Shown in pieces: positions 52,319 to 61,884 of a stretch of 64,000 bases of DNA (positions are counted from its first letter, which is position 1; every line of letters begins with the position of its first letter). The notes beneath the pieces were generated by a model. It had not been told where the DNA came from. It saw only the letters and a program-made list of their open reading frames with translations, and made no database searches. A program made the position numbers and the translations under genes. The stretch is from an uncultured Alphaproteobacteria bacterium (GTDB lineage: Bacteria > Pseudomonadota > Alphaproteobacteria > HIMB59 > GCA-002718135): assembly GCA_902615745.1 (NCBI GenBank), contig CACMQB010000004.1, positions 98,815-162,814 on the forward strand, written 5' to 3'.

Positions 52319-53599
52319 ATGATGAACTTTAAGTTTATTTTAAAAGCAATATCTGTAGCTTTAGTTTCATTCTCATTAACTTTAATTTCTGCAGTTTCTT
52401 TTGCTGCCACAGATGTACGTATTATGTGGTATGGAGATGGAGACAAAGAAAATGTGCCAATTGCAGCACAAATTGATGAGTTTAATGCAGCTAATCCAGA
52501 TATAAATGTAATTTTAGATATTGTACCATATGATGCAATAATGAACACTCTACCTATCCAGCTTGCTGCTGGTGAAGGTCCTGACATTGCTCGTGTTACT
52601 GATCTTGGTGGATTAAACAAATATTATGCTGATATTACGCCTTATGTAGCTGATCCAAGTTACTATGAAAAAAGCTTCGGTCCTTTTTTAAATTGGTATC
52701 GTAAGCCTGGAGATACAACTTCAATTCATGGTTTCCATTCTACAATGACCGTTACTGGTCCATATGTAAATAAAACTCTATTTGAACAAGCTGGTGTAGA
52801 TCTATTAGGCCCTGGTGCAACTTGGGAAGAATGGGCAGCAGTTTCAATTGAAGTAGCAGAAAAAACAGGTACTCCTATACCAATGGCTTGGGATAGATCA
52901 GGTCACCGTGTATCAGGCCCTGCGATTTCTATGGGTGCGAAATATTTTGATTCAAATGGTGATCCAAAATTAGTTGATGATGGATTAAAAGCTATGACTC
53001 AAATGCTTTATGACTGGCACCAAGCAGGTACAATGAGTAAAGATCTTTGGGGATCAGTTTCAGGATCTAAATATCATGCTCCAAATGATTGGTGGAATGC
53101 TGCTGAGGTAGTTTTCATGATGAGTGGTTCATGGCAAATTGGAAGATTTGCGAATGAAGTAGGAGATGATTTTGATTGGTGGGCTGTACCAGCTCCATGT
53201 GGTCCTGCTGCATGTACTGGAATGCCAGGTGGAAATGCACTATTAGCATTCAATGCTAATCCAGCTGTTGGAAAGGTAATGGATTATCTTTCTAGTAAAG
53301 AACAACTAAGTAGTTTTATTGGTCAAGTTCTTGCTATCCCTGGACACTTAGATCTACAAGTTGACTATCAAACTGATGATCCAAACGCAAAACATGCATT
53401 AAATACTTTTGCTGGCGCAGTGCCAACTATTGATCAAGTCGCTTTTGATCTTCAGGCACACGTTGACAACCGTATAATGTTTAACGCAATTATCTCAAGA
53501 TTAGGACAAGCTATTGTTGGTGAAATGACAATGGAAGAAGCTTGGACGCGTATGGATGAAGATGTTGAAAAACAACTTAAAGAAAAATACGGCGGATAA
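52319..53599 (+). CDS. Carbohydrate ABC transporter substrate-binding protein
   Basis: A 426-residue exported family 1 binding protein with a strong GGAGG ribosome site and signal peptide (ISVALVSFSLTLISAVSFA, cleavage before ATD). The mature part starts VRIMWYGDGDKENVPIAAQI and has LAAGEGPDIARVTDLGGL, typical of sugar-binding CUT1 proteins. It is divergent from the fucose-isomerase-like gene and leads the second complete importer. A terminator follows it. The ligand is unknown; a sulfosugar or uronate-type glycoside would suit the neighbours. Confidence 0.92.
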   Translation: MMNFKFILKAISVALVSFSLTLISAVSFAATDVRIMWYGDGDKENVPIAAQIDEFNAANPDINVILDIVPYDAIMNTLPIQLAAGEGPDIARVTDLGGLNKYYADITPYVADPSYYEKSFGPFLNWYRKPGDTTSIHGFHSTMTVTGPYVNKTLFEQAGVDLLGPGATWEEWAAVSIEVAEKTGTPIPMAWDRSGHRVSGPAISMGAKYFDSNGDPKLVDDGLKAMTQMLYDWHQAGTMSKDLWGSVSGSKYHAPNDWWNAAEVVFMMSGSWQIGRFANEVGDDFDWWAVPAPCGPAACTGMPGGNALLAFNANPAVGKVMDYLSSKEQLSSFIGQVLAIPGHLDLQVDYQTDDPNAKHALNTFAGAVPTIDQVAFDLQAHVDNRIMFNAIISRLGQAIVGEMTMEEAWTRMDEDVEKQLKEKYGG

Positions 53600-53620
53600 T
53601 TACATCCAAAATAATAATAT

Positions 53621-53649
53621 AAAGCTGCTCATTTTGAGCAGCTTTTTTT
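53621..53649 (+). terminator. Intra-operon rho-independent terminator
   Basis: AAAGCTGCTCA (53621-53631) pairs with TGAGCAGCTTT (53635-53645) around a 3-base loop and is followed by TTTTC. It lies 21 bases after the substrate-binding protein stop and just before the permease start, the same layout as at 38525-38561. Confidence 0.88.
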
Positions 53650-53661
53650 CGAAATCATTTA

Positions 53662-54693
53662 ATGGAAAATATTAGAAATCAAACAAAAATTTTTTTCCTT
53701 AGAATTTTAAACATTCCCTTTGCATTTTTAATGCATGCTATTGATTTAATCATGTGGCCAATTCAAAAAATTATTGGTGTAAGAAATATGCCATATATTT
53801 TTTTGCTTCCAAATTTAATTTTTTTTGGATTATTTGTAATAATCCCTCTTGGTGCAAACTTTTTCTTTTCATTATCATCTGGTGACGAACTGTTATTTGC
53901 TGAGAGAGAACTTCCTACAACAAAACAATATGATCAGTTATTTGATTGTGAGAGTTATTTAAACCCAAATACATGTACAGAAGATTTTTTTTGGAGAGGA
54001 GTTTATAACACTATATTCTTTGTTGTTTTTCAAGTTGGCTTAATGATTTTCTTTTCGGTTTTGACTGCCGTGATATTAAATAAGAAAATTATTGGCAGAG
54101 GCTTTTTTAGATCGGTATTTTTTTTCCCTGTTTTATTGTCACCAGTTGTTGTTGGTTTGATTTGGCAATGGATACTGCTAAAAAATGGAGCTTTCAATGC
54201 AATAATTGAGTCTTATGGTGGAGACAAAGTATCATTTTTAACGGATCCATCATGGGCTATGGCATCTGTAATCTTTGTATCAATATGGGCTCATATGGGT
54301 TTTTATACTCTGATTGTATTAGCAGGTCTTCAAGCAATACCTCCAAATTTATATGAGGCAGCCGAAATGGATGGAACTAGCCGAGAAAGAATTTTCTTTC
54401 GAATAACTCTGCCTCTTCTAATGCCAAATTTATTAGTTGTATTTATTCTTGCCTCAATAAAAGGTGTTCAAACATTTGATGAAATATATGTTTTAACTGG
54501 TGGAGGGCCTGGAACATCTACATCATTGATTGTTCAATATATTTTTACCACAGGATTTGCTTCATCTGGATCTGTTCAAAATTTTGGTCTTGCAGCCGCT
54601 GCATCTATGGTTCTCGGTGTGGTACTTTTATTTTTAACACTTATGCAATTATATTTCAGTCGAAATAAAGAAAGTAAACATCAAGAAATTTAA
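53662..54693 (+). CDS. Carbohydrate ABC transporter permease (MalF-type)
   Basis: A 343-residue CUT1 permease with about six hydrophobic segments after a short amphipathic start. The coupling loop is LYEAAEMDGTSRERIFFRITL and the closing region GGPGTSTSLIVQYIFTTGF is typical. The first periplasmic loop (about residues 70-110) is extended and includes a CESYLNPNTC cysteine pair, paralleling the loop of the 24657 permease. Two bases separate it from the next permease gene. Confidence 0.92.
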   Translation: MENIRNQTKIFFLRILNIPFAFLMHAIDLIMWPIQKIIGVRNMPYIFLLPNLIFFGLFVIIPLGANFFFSLSSGDELLFAERELPTTKQYDQLFDCESYLNPNTCTEDFFWRGVYNTIFFVVFQVGLMIFFSVLTAVILNKKIIGRGFFRSVFFFPVLLSPVVVGLIWQWILLKNGAFNAIIESYGGDKVSFLTDPSWAMASVIFVSIWAHMGFYTLIVLAGLQAIPPNLYEAAEMDGTSRERIFFRITLPLLMPNLLVVFILASIKGVQTFDEIYVLTGGGPGTSTSLIVQYIFTTGFASSGSVQNFGLAAAASMVLGVVLLFLTLMQLYFSRNKESKHQEI

Positions 54694-54694
54694 T

Positions 54695-55759
54695 ATGTCT
54701 GAAACAACTTCAAGAATAATAAAAATTGCTACAAAAAAAAGATATAAAAATAAATATCATTGGACAGATTATTTTTCTTATTTTTATTTATTACTAGGTG
54801 TTCTTTTAATGTTTGGTCCTGTTGTATGGTTGGGATTATCTTCATTAAAGACATTAGCAGGTATACAAGAATATCCTCCAACAATTTTGCCACTTTCTCA
54901 AATTCAAGTTGATGTTGAAGGATACGATAAACCCTTACCAATTTTTAATGTCACACAAGAAGATGGGTCAGTAAAGCAGTTAGCACAAATTAAAAGAATT
55001 GGAATTAATGCTAAAATGGTTGATCCTCTAAATCCAGGAGAAACAGTAAAAGTACCGATTGATAAAAGAGAAAAAATTAGAGAATTTAAAATTCAGTGGC
55101 AAAACTATGTTGATCCTTTAAGAAAATATGATTTTTTACTTTATTTCAAAAACTCAACTTTCATTACTGTTGTAGCAACAATAATAACTTTGATAATAAA
55201 TTCAATGGCAGCATATGCACTTTCTATATATGAGTTTAGAGGAAAAAATTTTGCACTTGTTTTTGTTATAGGTACATTATTAATTCCATTAACGATAATT
55301 TTGGTTCCAGTTTTTTATGTTGTTGCAAACTTTGGAATGATTAATTCATTATGGGGTGTAATTCTTCCAGGTGCTGCAACACCAACAGGAGTTTTTTTAC
55401 TTCGTCAATATATGCTTACATTGCCTAGAGAGCTTATAGAAGCAGCAAGAATGGATCACGCAAGTGAATGGGCAATTTATTGGCGAGTTGTCCTACCTTT
55501 ATCTATACCGGCTATTGCCGTTTTAGCAATTTTTTCCATAATGTGGAGATGGAATGATTTCTTATGGCCTTTAATAGTTTTATCAAAAAGTGAAGTTTAT
55601 ACATTGCAAATTGGATTAAACGCATTTCATGGAGAACTTACTAGTCAGTGGAATTATGTATTATCAATGACTATGGTAACTTTATTACCTATAGCAATTA
55701 TATTTGCTTACTTACAAAAATTTATAACAACAGGAATAGCAAGTACAGGTATGAAGTAA
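54695..55759 (+). CDS. Carbohydrate ABC transporter permease (MalG-type) with soluble insertion
   Basis: A 354-residue permease. After the first membrane segment (LLLGVLLMFGPVVWLGLSS) there is a hydrophilic insertion of about 90 residues (about 55-145), where simple MalG proteins have under 40, before NSTFITVVATIITLIINSMA. The coupling loop is LIEAARMDHASEWAIYWRVVL and the final part LIVLSKSEVYTLQIGL. The stop shares TAATG with the hydroxyacid dehydrogenase start. It works with the 53662 permease. Confidence 0.92.
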   Translation: MSETTSRIIKIATKKRYKNKYHWTDYFSYFYLLLGVLLMFGPVVWLGLSSLKTLAGIQEYPPTILPLSQIQVDVEGYDKPLPIFNVTQEDGSVKQLAQIKRIGINAKMVDPLNPGETVKVPIDKREKIREFKIQWQNYVDPLRKYDFLLYFKNSTFITVVATIITLIINSMAAYALSIYEFRGKNFALVFVIGTLLIPLTIILVPVFYVVANFGMINSLWGVILPGAATPTGVFLLRQYMLTLPRELIEAARMDHASEWAIYWRVVLPLSIPAIAVLAIFSIMWRWNDFLWPLIVLSKSEVYTLQIGLNAFHGELTSQWNYVLSMTMVTLLPIAIIFAYLQKFITTGIASTGMK

Positions 55760-56772
55760 TGCAAGACAAACCTCTGATTTTTTTTGATCCTTATCCAAGA
55801 AATGAAGAAATGGTTTTTACTAATGATGTTAAGACTGAATTAGAAAAAATATCCAATTTAATCTATCACTTTGGCAGTCGAGCTCCTGATGAACTTGTAG
55901 ATAAAAATATTGAAGAAATCGAAATATTAGTTGGGCAGACTGCTATGCCTAAAGAACGTTTAGATAAATCAAAAAAAATTAAAGCAATTATAAATGTCAA
56001 AGCAAATTGGGAACCGAATATTGATTATCATGAAGCACATAGAAGAGGTATTTATGTTTTATCAGCTGCACCTGCTATGGCCCCTGCTGTTGCCGAAGCT
56101 TGTATAGGTTACGCAATCTCACTTTCTAGAAATGTTTTGGGAGTTTACAAAAAATTTTTAAATTCTGAAGAGCAATATGGAATTAAAGAAAATAAATTTG
56201 CTTACACACTTTTTAACTCAAATGTTGGGTTAATTGGTTTTGGAAATTTAGCAAAAAGTTTACTTCCTTTGTTAAAACCATTTAACTGTAAAATTTCAGT
56301 ATTTGATCCATGGTTATCTAATGAATACTTAGAAAGCCAAGGTGTAAATCCTGTATCTATTGATGATTTATTATCTAACAATAAATTTATATTCATATTA
56401 GCTGGAGTTACTACTGAAAATGAAGGATTTATTAGTAAAGATAAATTAAAATTAATTAAAAAAAATAGTTCAGTAGTTCTAGTCAGTAGAGCGGAGGTTG
56501 TTGATTTTGACGAATTTATTGAACTTGCTGAAAATGAATATTTCAGAGCAGCTATAGATGTATATCCAGTCGAGCCTGTGCCAGCAGATTCAACTTTTAG
56601 AAAAAAATCTAATATTTTATTTACTTCACATGTTGCAGGTGCTTTAGATTATTCATATAAAAATATAAGAGATATGATGATGAATGATATCAAAAAAATC
56701 TTAAATGGGATGCCTCCTATACACTTACAACATGCTGACCCTGATAAAGCAATAATGAGAAGAGATAGATGA
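55759..56772 (+). CDS. D-isomer-specific 2-hydroxyacid dehydrogenase
   Basis: The start is ATG 55759, coupled to the permease stop; the upstream extension of the open frame lies in the permease gene. The 337-residue protein has the NAD loop LIGFGNLAKSLLPLL, then catalytic Arg in LVSRAEVVDFDEF, the acidic residue in AAIDVYPVEPVP and His in TSHVAGALDYS. Such enzymes reduce or oxidise 2-keto/2-hydroxy acids. Placement between permease and ATPase genes suggests a sugar-acid intermediate as substrate. ATGA overlap with the ATPase gene. Confidence 0.88.
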   Translation: MQDKPLIFFDPYPRNEEMVFTNDVKTELEKISNLIYHFGSRAPDELVDKNIEEIEILVGQTAMPKERLDKSKKIKAIINVKANWEPNIDYHEAHRRGIYVLSAAPAMAPAVAEACIGYAISLSRNVLGVYKKFLNSEEQYGIKENKFAYTLFNSNVGLIGFGNLAKSLLPLLKPFNCKISVFDPWLSNEYLESQGVNPVSIDDLLSNNKFIFILAGVTTENEGFISKDKLKLIKKNSSVVLVSRAEVVDFDEFIELAENEYFRAAIDVYPVEPVPADSTFRKKSNILFTSHVAGALDYSYKNIRDMMMNDIKKILNGMPPIHLQHADPDKAIMRRDR

Positions 56773-57851
56773 CTGAAATTATATTAAAGGACATTTTTAA
56801 AAGTTATGATCAAACAGAAGTAATTCATGGAGTTGATTTGAAAGTTGAAAGTGGAAAATTTCTAGTTTTAGTTGGCCCCTCTGGATGTGGTAAGTCAACA
56901 TTATTAAGAATTATTGCTGGGTTAGAAAGAATTACATCAGGAGAAATTTTAATCGACGGAAATGAAGTAAGTAATATACCCGCTTCAGAAAGAGGTTTGG
57001 CCATGGTTTTTCAATCATATGCTTTGTATCCTCATATGTCTGTTTTTAAAAATATGGCCTTTGCATTGGAAAATCTAAAAATTGATAAAAAAACAATTGA
57101 AGAAAAAGTTAATAGCGCAGCTAAACTTTTACAAATTGAAGAGTATCTTCAAAGAAAACCAAAAGCACTTTCTGGTGGTCAAAGACAAAGAGTAGCTATT
57201 GGCAGAGCAATAGTTAGAGATCCAAAAGCATTTTTGTTTGATGAGCCCTTATCTAATCTTGATGCTGAGTTAAGAGTAACAATGAGAAAAGAATTATCAG
57301 CACTTCATGAAAAAATCGGTGGTACAATGATTTATGTTACACATGATCAAGTTGAAGCAATGACCTTGGCTGATCAAATAGTAGTTTTAAATAATGGTTA
57401 TGTTGCACAAGCAGGAGCACCACTTGATTTATATAATAATCCCAGTGATATTTTTGTAGCTGGTTTCATTGGATCTCCAAAAATGAATTTTATCAAAGTT
57501 AATGCAATTGATAAGTCTGGTTCATTTAATTTAGTTTCAGATGCATTGAATTTACAAACAAATCATAAAAACTTACAAAACAATACACCTTATTCTCTTG
57601 GGATAAGGCCTGAACATATAGAAGTTTGTGAACAGCAAAATTCAGATTTAAAAGTACATGTTGATTTTACTGAACAGCTCGGAAGTGAAACTTACTTTTA
57701 TTGTAAGGGTGAAGGAATAAAACAATTAATTGTTCATCATACTGGTCAATATAAAATAAATAAGGGAGAAGAATTATATCTTCGGTTTAAAAGAGATTCA
57801 GTTCATCTTTTTGAAGAGAATGGCATGTCTGTATCAAAAAAAAATAATTAA
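56769..57851 (+). CDS. ABC transporter ATP-binding protein (UgpC/MsmX/MalK type)
   Basis: A 360-residue CUT1 ATPase: Walker A GPSGCGKSTLLRIIAGLE, Q-loop MVFQSYALYPHMSV, signature LSGGQRQRVAIGRAIVRD, Walker B FLFDEPLSNLDAELR, switch VTHDQVEAMT, and a C-terminal OB-like regulatory domain (LGIRPEHIEV). This type is often shared among several sugar importers, so it could also energise the ATPase-less importer at 23383-26809. It overlaps the upstream dehydrogenase by four bases and the next gene by one. Confidence 0.95.
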   Translation: MTEIILKDIFKSYDQTEVIHGVDLKVESGKFLVLVGPSGCGKSTLLRIIAGLERITSGEILIDGNEVSNIPASERGLAMVFQSYALYPHMSVFKNMAFALENLKIDKKTIEEKVNSAAKLLQIEEYLQRKPKALSGGQRQRVAIGRAIVRDPKAFLFDEPLSNLDAELRVTMRKELSALHEKIGGTMIYVTHDQVEAMTLADQIVVLNNGYVAQAGAPLDLYNNPSDIFVAGFIGSPKMNFIKVNAIDKSGSFNLVSDALNLQTNHKNLQNNTPYSLGIRPEHIEVCEQQNSDLKVHVDFTEQLGSETYFYCKGEGIKQLIVHHTGQYKINKGEELYLRFKRDSVHLFEENGMSVSKKNN

Positions 57852-58879
57852 TGAGTTCTAAAAAAATTGGACTTGCCATTATTGGTACGGGCATGGCTGC
57901 AAAACCCCATGCCTTGGCTTTAAATGAATTAAAAGATGATATTAATGTAGTTGGAGTTTATTCTCGAAATAAGGAAAAAAGAGAAAATTTTTCTAAAAAT
58001 TATAATTTTAATTCATTTCAGGACATTGATAGTATTTATAATAATCATGAAGTTGATATGGTTGATATCATCACTCCTCCAAATCAACGATATGAACTAG
58101 TAGAGCAATTTAGCAAACATGGTAAACATATCTTAATGGAAAAACCAATTGAACGAACTTTAGAAAATGCAAAAAGTATAGTTTCAATTTGTGAAAATAA
58201 TAAAGTTAACCTCGGTATAGTTTTTCAACATAGATTTAGACAATCCTCAATTAAATTAAAATCATTAATAAATGATAATAAATTTGGTCAAATTTTTTCA
58301 GCTCAAATCAATATTCCATGGTGGCGAGAACAGTCCTATTATGATGAACCAGGTAGAGGAACATATAAGAGAGATGGTGGAGGTGTTCTTATAAGCCAAG
58401 CTATTCATACTCTTGATCTTGCTATCAGTCTTTTAGGGAATGTTAAAGAAGTGATGGTAATGGCAGAAACTACAAAGTTTCATAAAATGGAGTCAGAAAA
58501 TTTTGTAACAGGTGGTATTAAATTTAAAAATAGCGTGATTGCATCTTTATTCGCTTCAACAAGTGTTTTTCCTGGCTCATCTGAGTCAATTGTTCTTCAT
58601 TGTGAAAATGCAACAGTCAAACTTGAAGCAGGAACACTTATCATTAATTGGAGGAACGGTAAAAAAGAAGAGTTTGGAGAGGAATCTGGAACTGGCGGTA
58701 GTGCTGATCCTATGGCTTTTCCATTTGATTGGCATAAAGATCTTATACTTAATTTTGCAAAATCAATTAACACAAATGAAAAATTTGAAATTACTGGAAA
58801 AGAGGCATTGAAAGTTCATTATCTAATTGATGCGATGATAGAATCATCTAAAAAAAATAAACTAATTACAATGGAGTAA
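57851..58879 (+). CDS. Gfo/Idh/MocA-family oxidoreductase 4
   Basis: A 342-residue dehydrogenase with nucleotide loop LAIIGTGMAAKPHALAL, EKPIER after about 95 residues, and GGGVLISQAIHTLDLAISLL with the expected His/Asp of the substrate domain. The QHRFRQSSIKLKSLI segment is common in sugar dehydrogenases of this family. Translational coupling (TAATG) to the ATPase makes it part of the importer operon, acting early on the imported ligand. Confidence 0.9.
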   Translation: MSSKKIGLAIIGTGMAAKPHALALNELKDDINVVGVYSRNKEKRENFSKNYNFNSFQDIDSIYNNHEVDMVDIITPPNQRYELVEQFSKHGKHILMEKPIERTLENAKSIVSICENNKVNLGIVFQHRFRQSSIKLKSLINDNKFGQIFSAQINIPWWREQSYYDEPGRGTYKRDGGGVLISQAIHTLDLAISLLGNVKEVMVMAETTKFHKMESENFVTGGIKFKNSVIASLFASTSVFPGSSESIVLHCENATVKLEAGTLIINWRNGKKEEFGEESGTGGSADPMAFPFDWHKDLILNFAKSINTNEKFEITGKEALKVHYLIDAMIESSKKNKLITME

Positions 58880-58890
58880 AATATTTAATC

Positions 58891-59910
58891 ATGAGAAAAA
58901 TTAAAGTAGCTGCAATGGGCATTGAGCATAGACACATTTTTGGACAATTAAATGGCATGTTAAATTTGGGATGTGAGTGTGTTGGTTGGTGGAATGAAAC
59001 GGATAATAATATTACAAAAGATTTTAATGAAAAACATCCTGATATACCCCGCTTTACAAATAAAGAGGATTTATTAAAAAATAAAGAAATTGAATTAGTA
59101 TTGATAGCAGACATTCCAGTTAAAAGAGCAGCTTTAGCTATTGAGTGTATGAATGCCGGAAAAGATGTAATGTTAGATAAACCTGGATGTACAACCTTAG
59201 AACAACTTAAAGAAGTCGAAAATACTGCAAAAAAAACAGGAAAAATTTTTTCAATTGATTTTTCTGAAAGATTTGAAGTACCTTCAGTTCAGGTTGCCTA
59301 TGATTTAATTCAAACAGGTGAAATTGGAGATGTTGTTCAAACAATTGGAATGGGACCTCACCGATTGAATATTCAAACTAGACCTAATTGGTTTTTTGAT
59401 TACGATCAATATGGTGGTATTTTATGTGATATTGCTTCACATCAAATAGATCAGTTTTTATTTTTTACCGGATCTAAAAATGTAGAAATTATAAATTCTT
59501 CAACAGGTAATTTTTCAAATCCTAAACATAATAAGTTTGAAGATTTTGGTGAAATTTTAATTCATGGAGATAAGGGTAGAGGTTACATTAGGGTAGACTG
59601 GTACACACCTGATGCTTTACCTAATTGGGGTGATGGTAGATTGACCATTTTAGGCACAAAAGGATACATTGAATTAAGAAAGTATGTCGATCTAGTTGGT
59701 AGAGAAGGAACAGATCACCTTTTTTTAGTTAATAATAAAAAATATGAATATAAAAATGCTTCTAAAGGACCCCTAACATATTTTGAGAGATTAATGGACG
59801 ATGTTGTAAATAGAACTAGTACTGCAATGGATCAATCACATTGTTTAAAAGTTATGGAATTGGCAATCAAAGCTCAAAAAAATGCGATTAGGCTTGGAAA
59901 TATTAAGTAA
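58891..59910 (+). CDS. Gfo/Idh/MocA-family oxidoreductase 5
   Basis: A 339-residue family member with atypical motifs: the nucleotide loop reads VAAMGIEHRHIFGQLNGM (HRH in the glycine-rich turn) and the EKP tripeptide is DKP in MLDKPGC. The substrate domain keeps YGGILCDIASHQIDQFLFF with its histidine. Only oxidoreductase 1 in the window has a similar HxH loop. It follows oxidoreductase 4 by 11 bases and overlaps the uronate-isomerase-like gene by one base. Confidence 0.88.
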   Translation: MRKIKVAAMGIEHRHIFGQLNGMLNLGCECVGWWNETDNNITKDFNEKHPDIPRFTNKEDLLKNKEIELVLIADIPVKRAALAIECMNAGKDVMLDKPGCTTLEQLKEVENTAKKTGKIFSIDFSERFEVPSVQVAYDLIQTGEIGDVVQTIGMGPHRLNIQTRPNWFFDYDQYGGILCDIASHQIDQFLFFTGSKNVEIINSSTGNFSNPKHNKFEDFGEILIHGDKGRGYIRVDWYTPDALPNWGDGRLTILGTKGYIELRKYVDLVGREGTDHLFLVNNKKYEYKNASKGPLTYFERLMDDVVNRTSTAMDQSHCLKVMELAIKAQKNAIRLGNIK

Positions 59911-61121
59911 TGAATATTTCTAATCAAGAATTATCCAATACTTTAGAAACCGCCATTAATAATACAAAAATTTTTGATATTCATACGCATTTATTTCCAT
60001 CTGTCTTTAAAAGTCATTCTCTTTCTGGTTTTATTAATTTATTAAACTATCATTATTTAATTGCAGAATTATTAACCAACGCAAATATAACTGCAGAAAA
60101 ATTTTACTCTCTAGATGACGTAAATAAAGCAAAACTTATCTGGGAAGAGTTATTTCAAAATAGAACACCAATTTCTGAGGCTTGTAAGGGGGTGCTAACT
60201 GTACTTCAAAAATTAGATATTAATTTTAATAATAAAACTTTTGAAGAACTAAATAATGAATATGAAAATAAATCTCTTACAGATGAAAAAATTTTACAAT
60301 TATCAAATGTTTCTTCTCTCGTAATGACAAATAATCCATTTGATATTGATGAATGGAATTTATTTAAAAATAATGAGTGGGATAGAAATATATTTCAATC
60401 ATCATTACGACTAGATGATTTAATAAGTAATAATTCTCAAGCAATCGATATTGCAAAAAACCAAACAAAGATAAATCAAAAACAAAATGATGTTGTTATT
60501 AATTATTTAGAAAGCTGTTTTTTAATATCCAATCCAGTATACGCAGCTATTTCAGCAAATTCAGATAATTTTAAAGAAATTTTAAATGACCCTCTTTGGA
60601 AATTAATTTTGTCATGGTTAAATGAAAAAAATATTCCGTTGTCATTAATGCTAGGTGTTAAACGAGCTGTAAATAGTAGTTTTGGTCAAGCTGGAGATGG
60701 AATTGGTGATATTAATCTCAAAGAACTAAGTAAATTATGTAATTCTTTTCCAGAAAACAAATTTCTTGTAACTTGTTTATCTCTAAATGATCAGCACGAA
60801 TTAACTGTCTTAGCTCGTAAACATCCTAATTTAAAAATCTTTGGTTTTTGGTGGTTTATGAACCAGCCAAGTATTATAAAAATTGTTCTAAAAATGAGGA
60901 TTGATATGCTAGGTTTGTCATTTATACCCCAGCATTCCGATGCAAGAGTTACAGATCAACTTATATATAAATGGTCTCATTTCAAAAATATCTTACATGA
61001 AATTTTATATGAATATTATGAAGATCTTTTTAAGAAAAATTTTAAGTTATCAAAATTTATAATAGAAAGGGATATTAACAATTTACTAAATCAAAACGCA
61101 AAAAGTTTTTTTCTTAAGTAA
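59910..61121 (+). CDS. Uronate isomerase (UxaC)-family protein
   Basis: A 403-residue amidohydrolase-superfamily protein, shorter than E. coli UxaC (about 470). An N-terminal FDIHTHLFPSV provides the metal-binding HxH (His 25, His 27), PLSLMLGVKRAVNSSFGQAG corresponds to the UxaC substrate segment, and the C-terminal IERDINNLLNQNAKSFF matches the closing helix of the family. UxaC interconverts hexuronates with keto forms. The divergent N-terminal part and length leave the substrate open. It ends the operon and overlaps the opposing epimerase by 8 bases. Confidence 0.75.
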   Translation: MNISNQELSNTLETAINNTKIFDIHTHLFPSVFKSHSLSGFINLLNYHYLIAELLTNANITAEKFYSLDDVNKAKLIWEELFQNRTPISEACKGVLTVLQKLDINFNNKTFEELNNEYENKSLTDEKILQLSNVSSLVMTNNPFDIDEWNLFKNNEWDRNIFQSSLRLDDLISNNSQAIDIAKNQTKINQKQNDVVINYLESCFLISNPVYAAISANSDNFKEILNDPLWKLILSWLNEKNIPLSLMLGVKRAVNSSFGQAGDGIGDINLKELSKLCNSFPENKFLVTCLSLNDQHELTVLARKHPNLKIFGFWWFMNQPSIIKIVLKMRIDMLGLSFIPQHSDARVTDQLIYKWSHFKNILHEILYEYYEDLFKKNFKLSKFIIERDINNLLNQNAKSFFLK

Positions 61122-61884
61122 CTGCATATTTTACTAAATTATTATAGCTAATCCGAAGTGAATCAAAAGGATCGCCATTACATTCATCTTGTTCAACAAT
61201 AAACCACTTACAACCTGAATCTGTTGCTGTTTTAACAATATTTTCAATATCTAAATTACCTAAGCCAACCTCTGCAAAAAAACTTTCTTGATCATTTATC
61301 ATTATAAAATCTTTTAAATGTAATAATGGCATTCGTTTATCTAATTTTTTACACCACATTAATGGATCTTGACCACCTTTTTGTATCCAATAAATATCTG
61401 GCTCTCCTTGTATGAAACTACTATCTGTATTTTTATAAATTCTTTCTAAAATTATTTCATTTTTAACTTTTTGGAATTCAAGTGCATGATTATGGTAGCA
61501 TAGCACTTTTCCTTCTGCATGAAACTTGGAGCCAGCGATATTTATATCTTCTATGAATTTATCAATTTCTTCTAAGTTTTTCATATTTACATTTAATGGA
61601 TAAGGAAGAGCGGAATATTCGCAATTAAAAATATTTAGTTTATTAATAACTTCATCAGTATTATTTATAATTTGTTCATTTGGTTCATGTGTAGCGCATA
61701 TAACTAAACTCAAATCTTCACACATACTTTTTATTGTTTTAGGATTAATTAAACCTACACCACTGATTTGAATGTTACTATATCCAATATTTTTGATTTT
61801 TTTTAGACTTTTAAATAAACCTTTTTCATTTTGGCAAAAATCTCTAACGGTATAAAGAGTTACTGCAATTTGATTAATTTTCAT
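61114..61884 (-). CDS. Sugar phosphate isomerase/epimerase (TIM barrel, AP_endonuc_2 family)
   Basis: A 256-residue single-domain barrel like IolE/IolI-type enzymes. Probable metal-binding and catalytic residues are in CATHEPNEQ, LCYHNHALEFQKV, QGEPDIYWIQKGG and FIVEQDEC, the family pattern of Glu, Asp/His and Glu at strand ends. It overlaps Gfo/Idh/MocA 6 by four bases, a common pairing in inositol and 3-keto-sugar catabolism. The substrate is unknown. Confidence 0.88.
   Translation of the reverse strand: MKINQIAVTLYTVRDFCQNEKGLFKSLKKIKNIGYSNIQISGVGLINPKTIKSMCEDLSLVICATHEPNEQIINNTDEVINKLNIFNCEYSALPYPLNVNMKNLEEIDKFIEDINIAGSKFHAEGKVLCYHNHALEFQKVKNEIILERIYKNTDSSFIQGEPDIYWIQKGGQDPLMWCKKLDKRMPLLHLKDFIMINDQESFFAEVGLGNLDIENIVKTATDSGCKWFIVEQDECNGDPFDSLRISYNNLVKYAVT

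Noticed and set aside
55648..55758. Longer start for the 2-hydroxyacid dehydrogenase
   Set aside because: The extra 37 residues lie inside the permease gene; the TAATG-coupled ATG at 55759 is the natural start.
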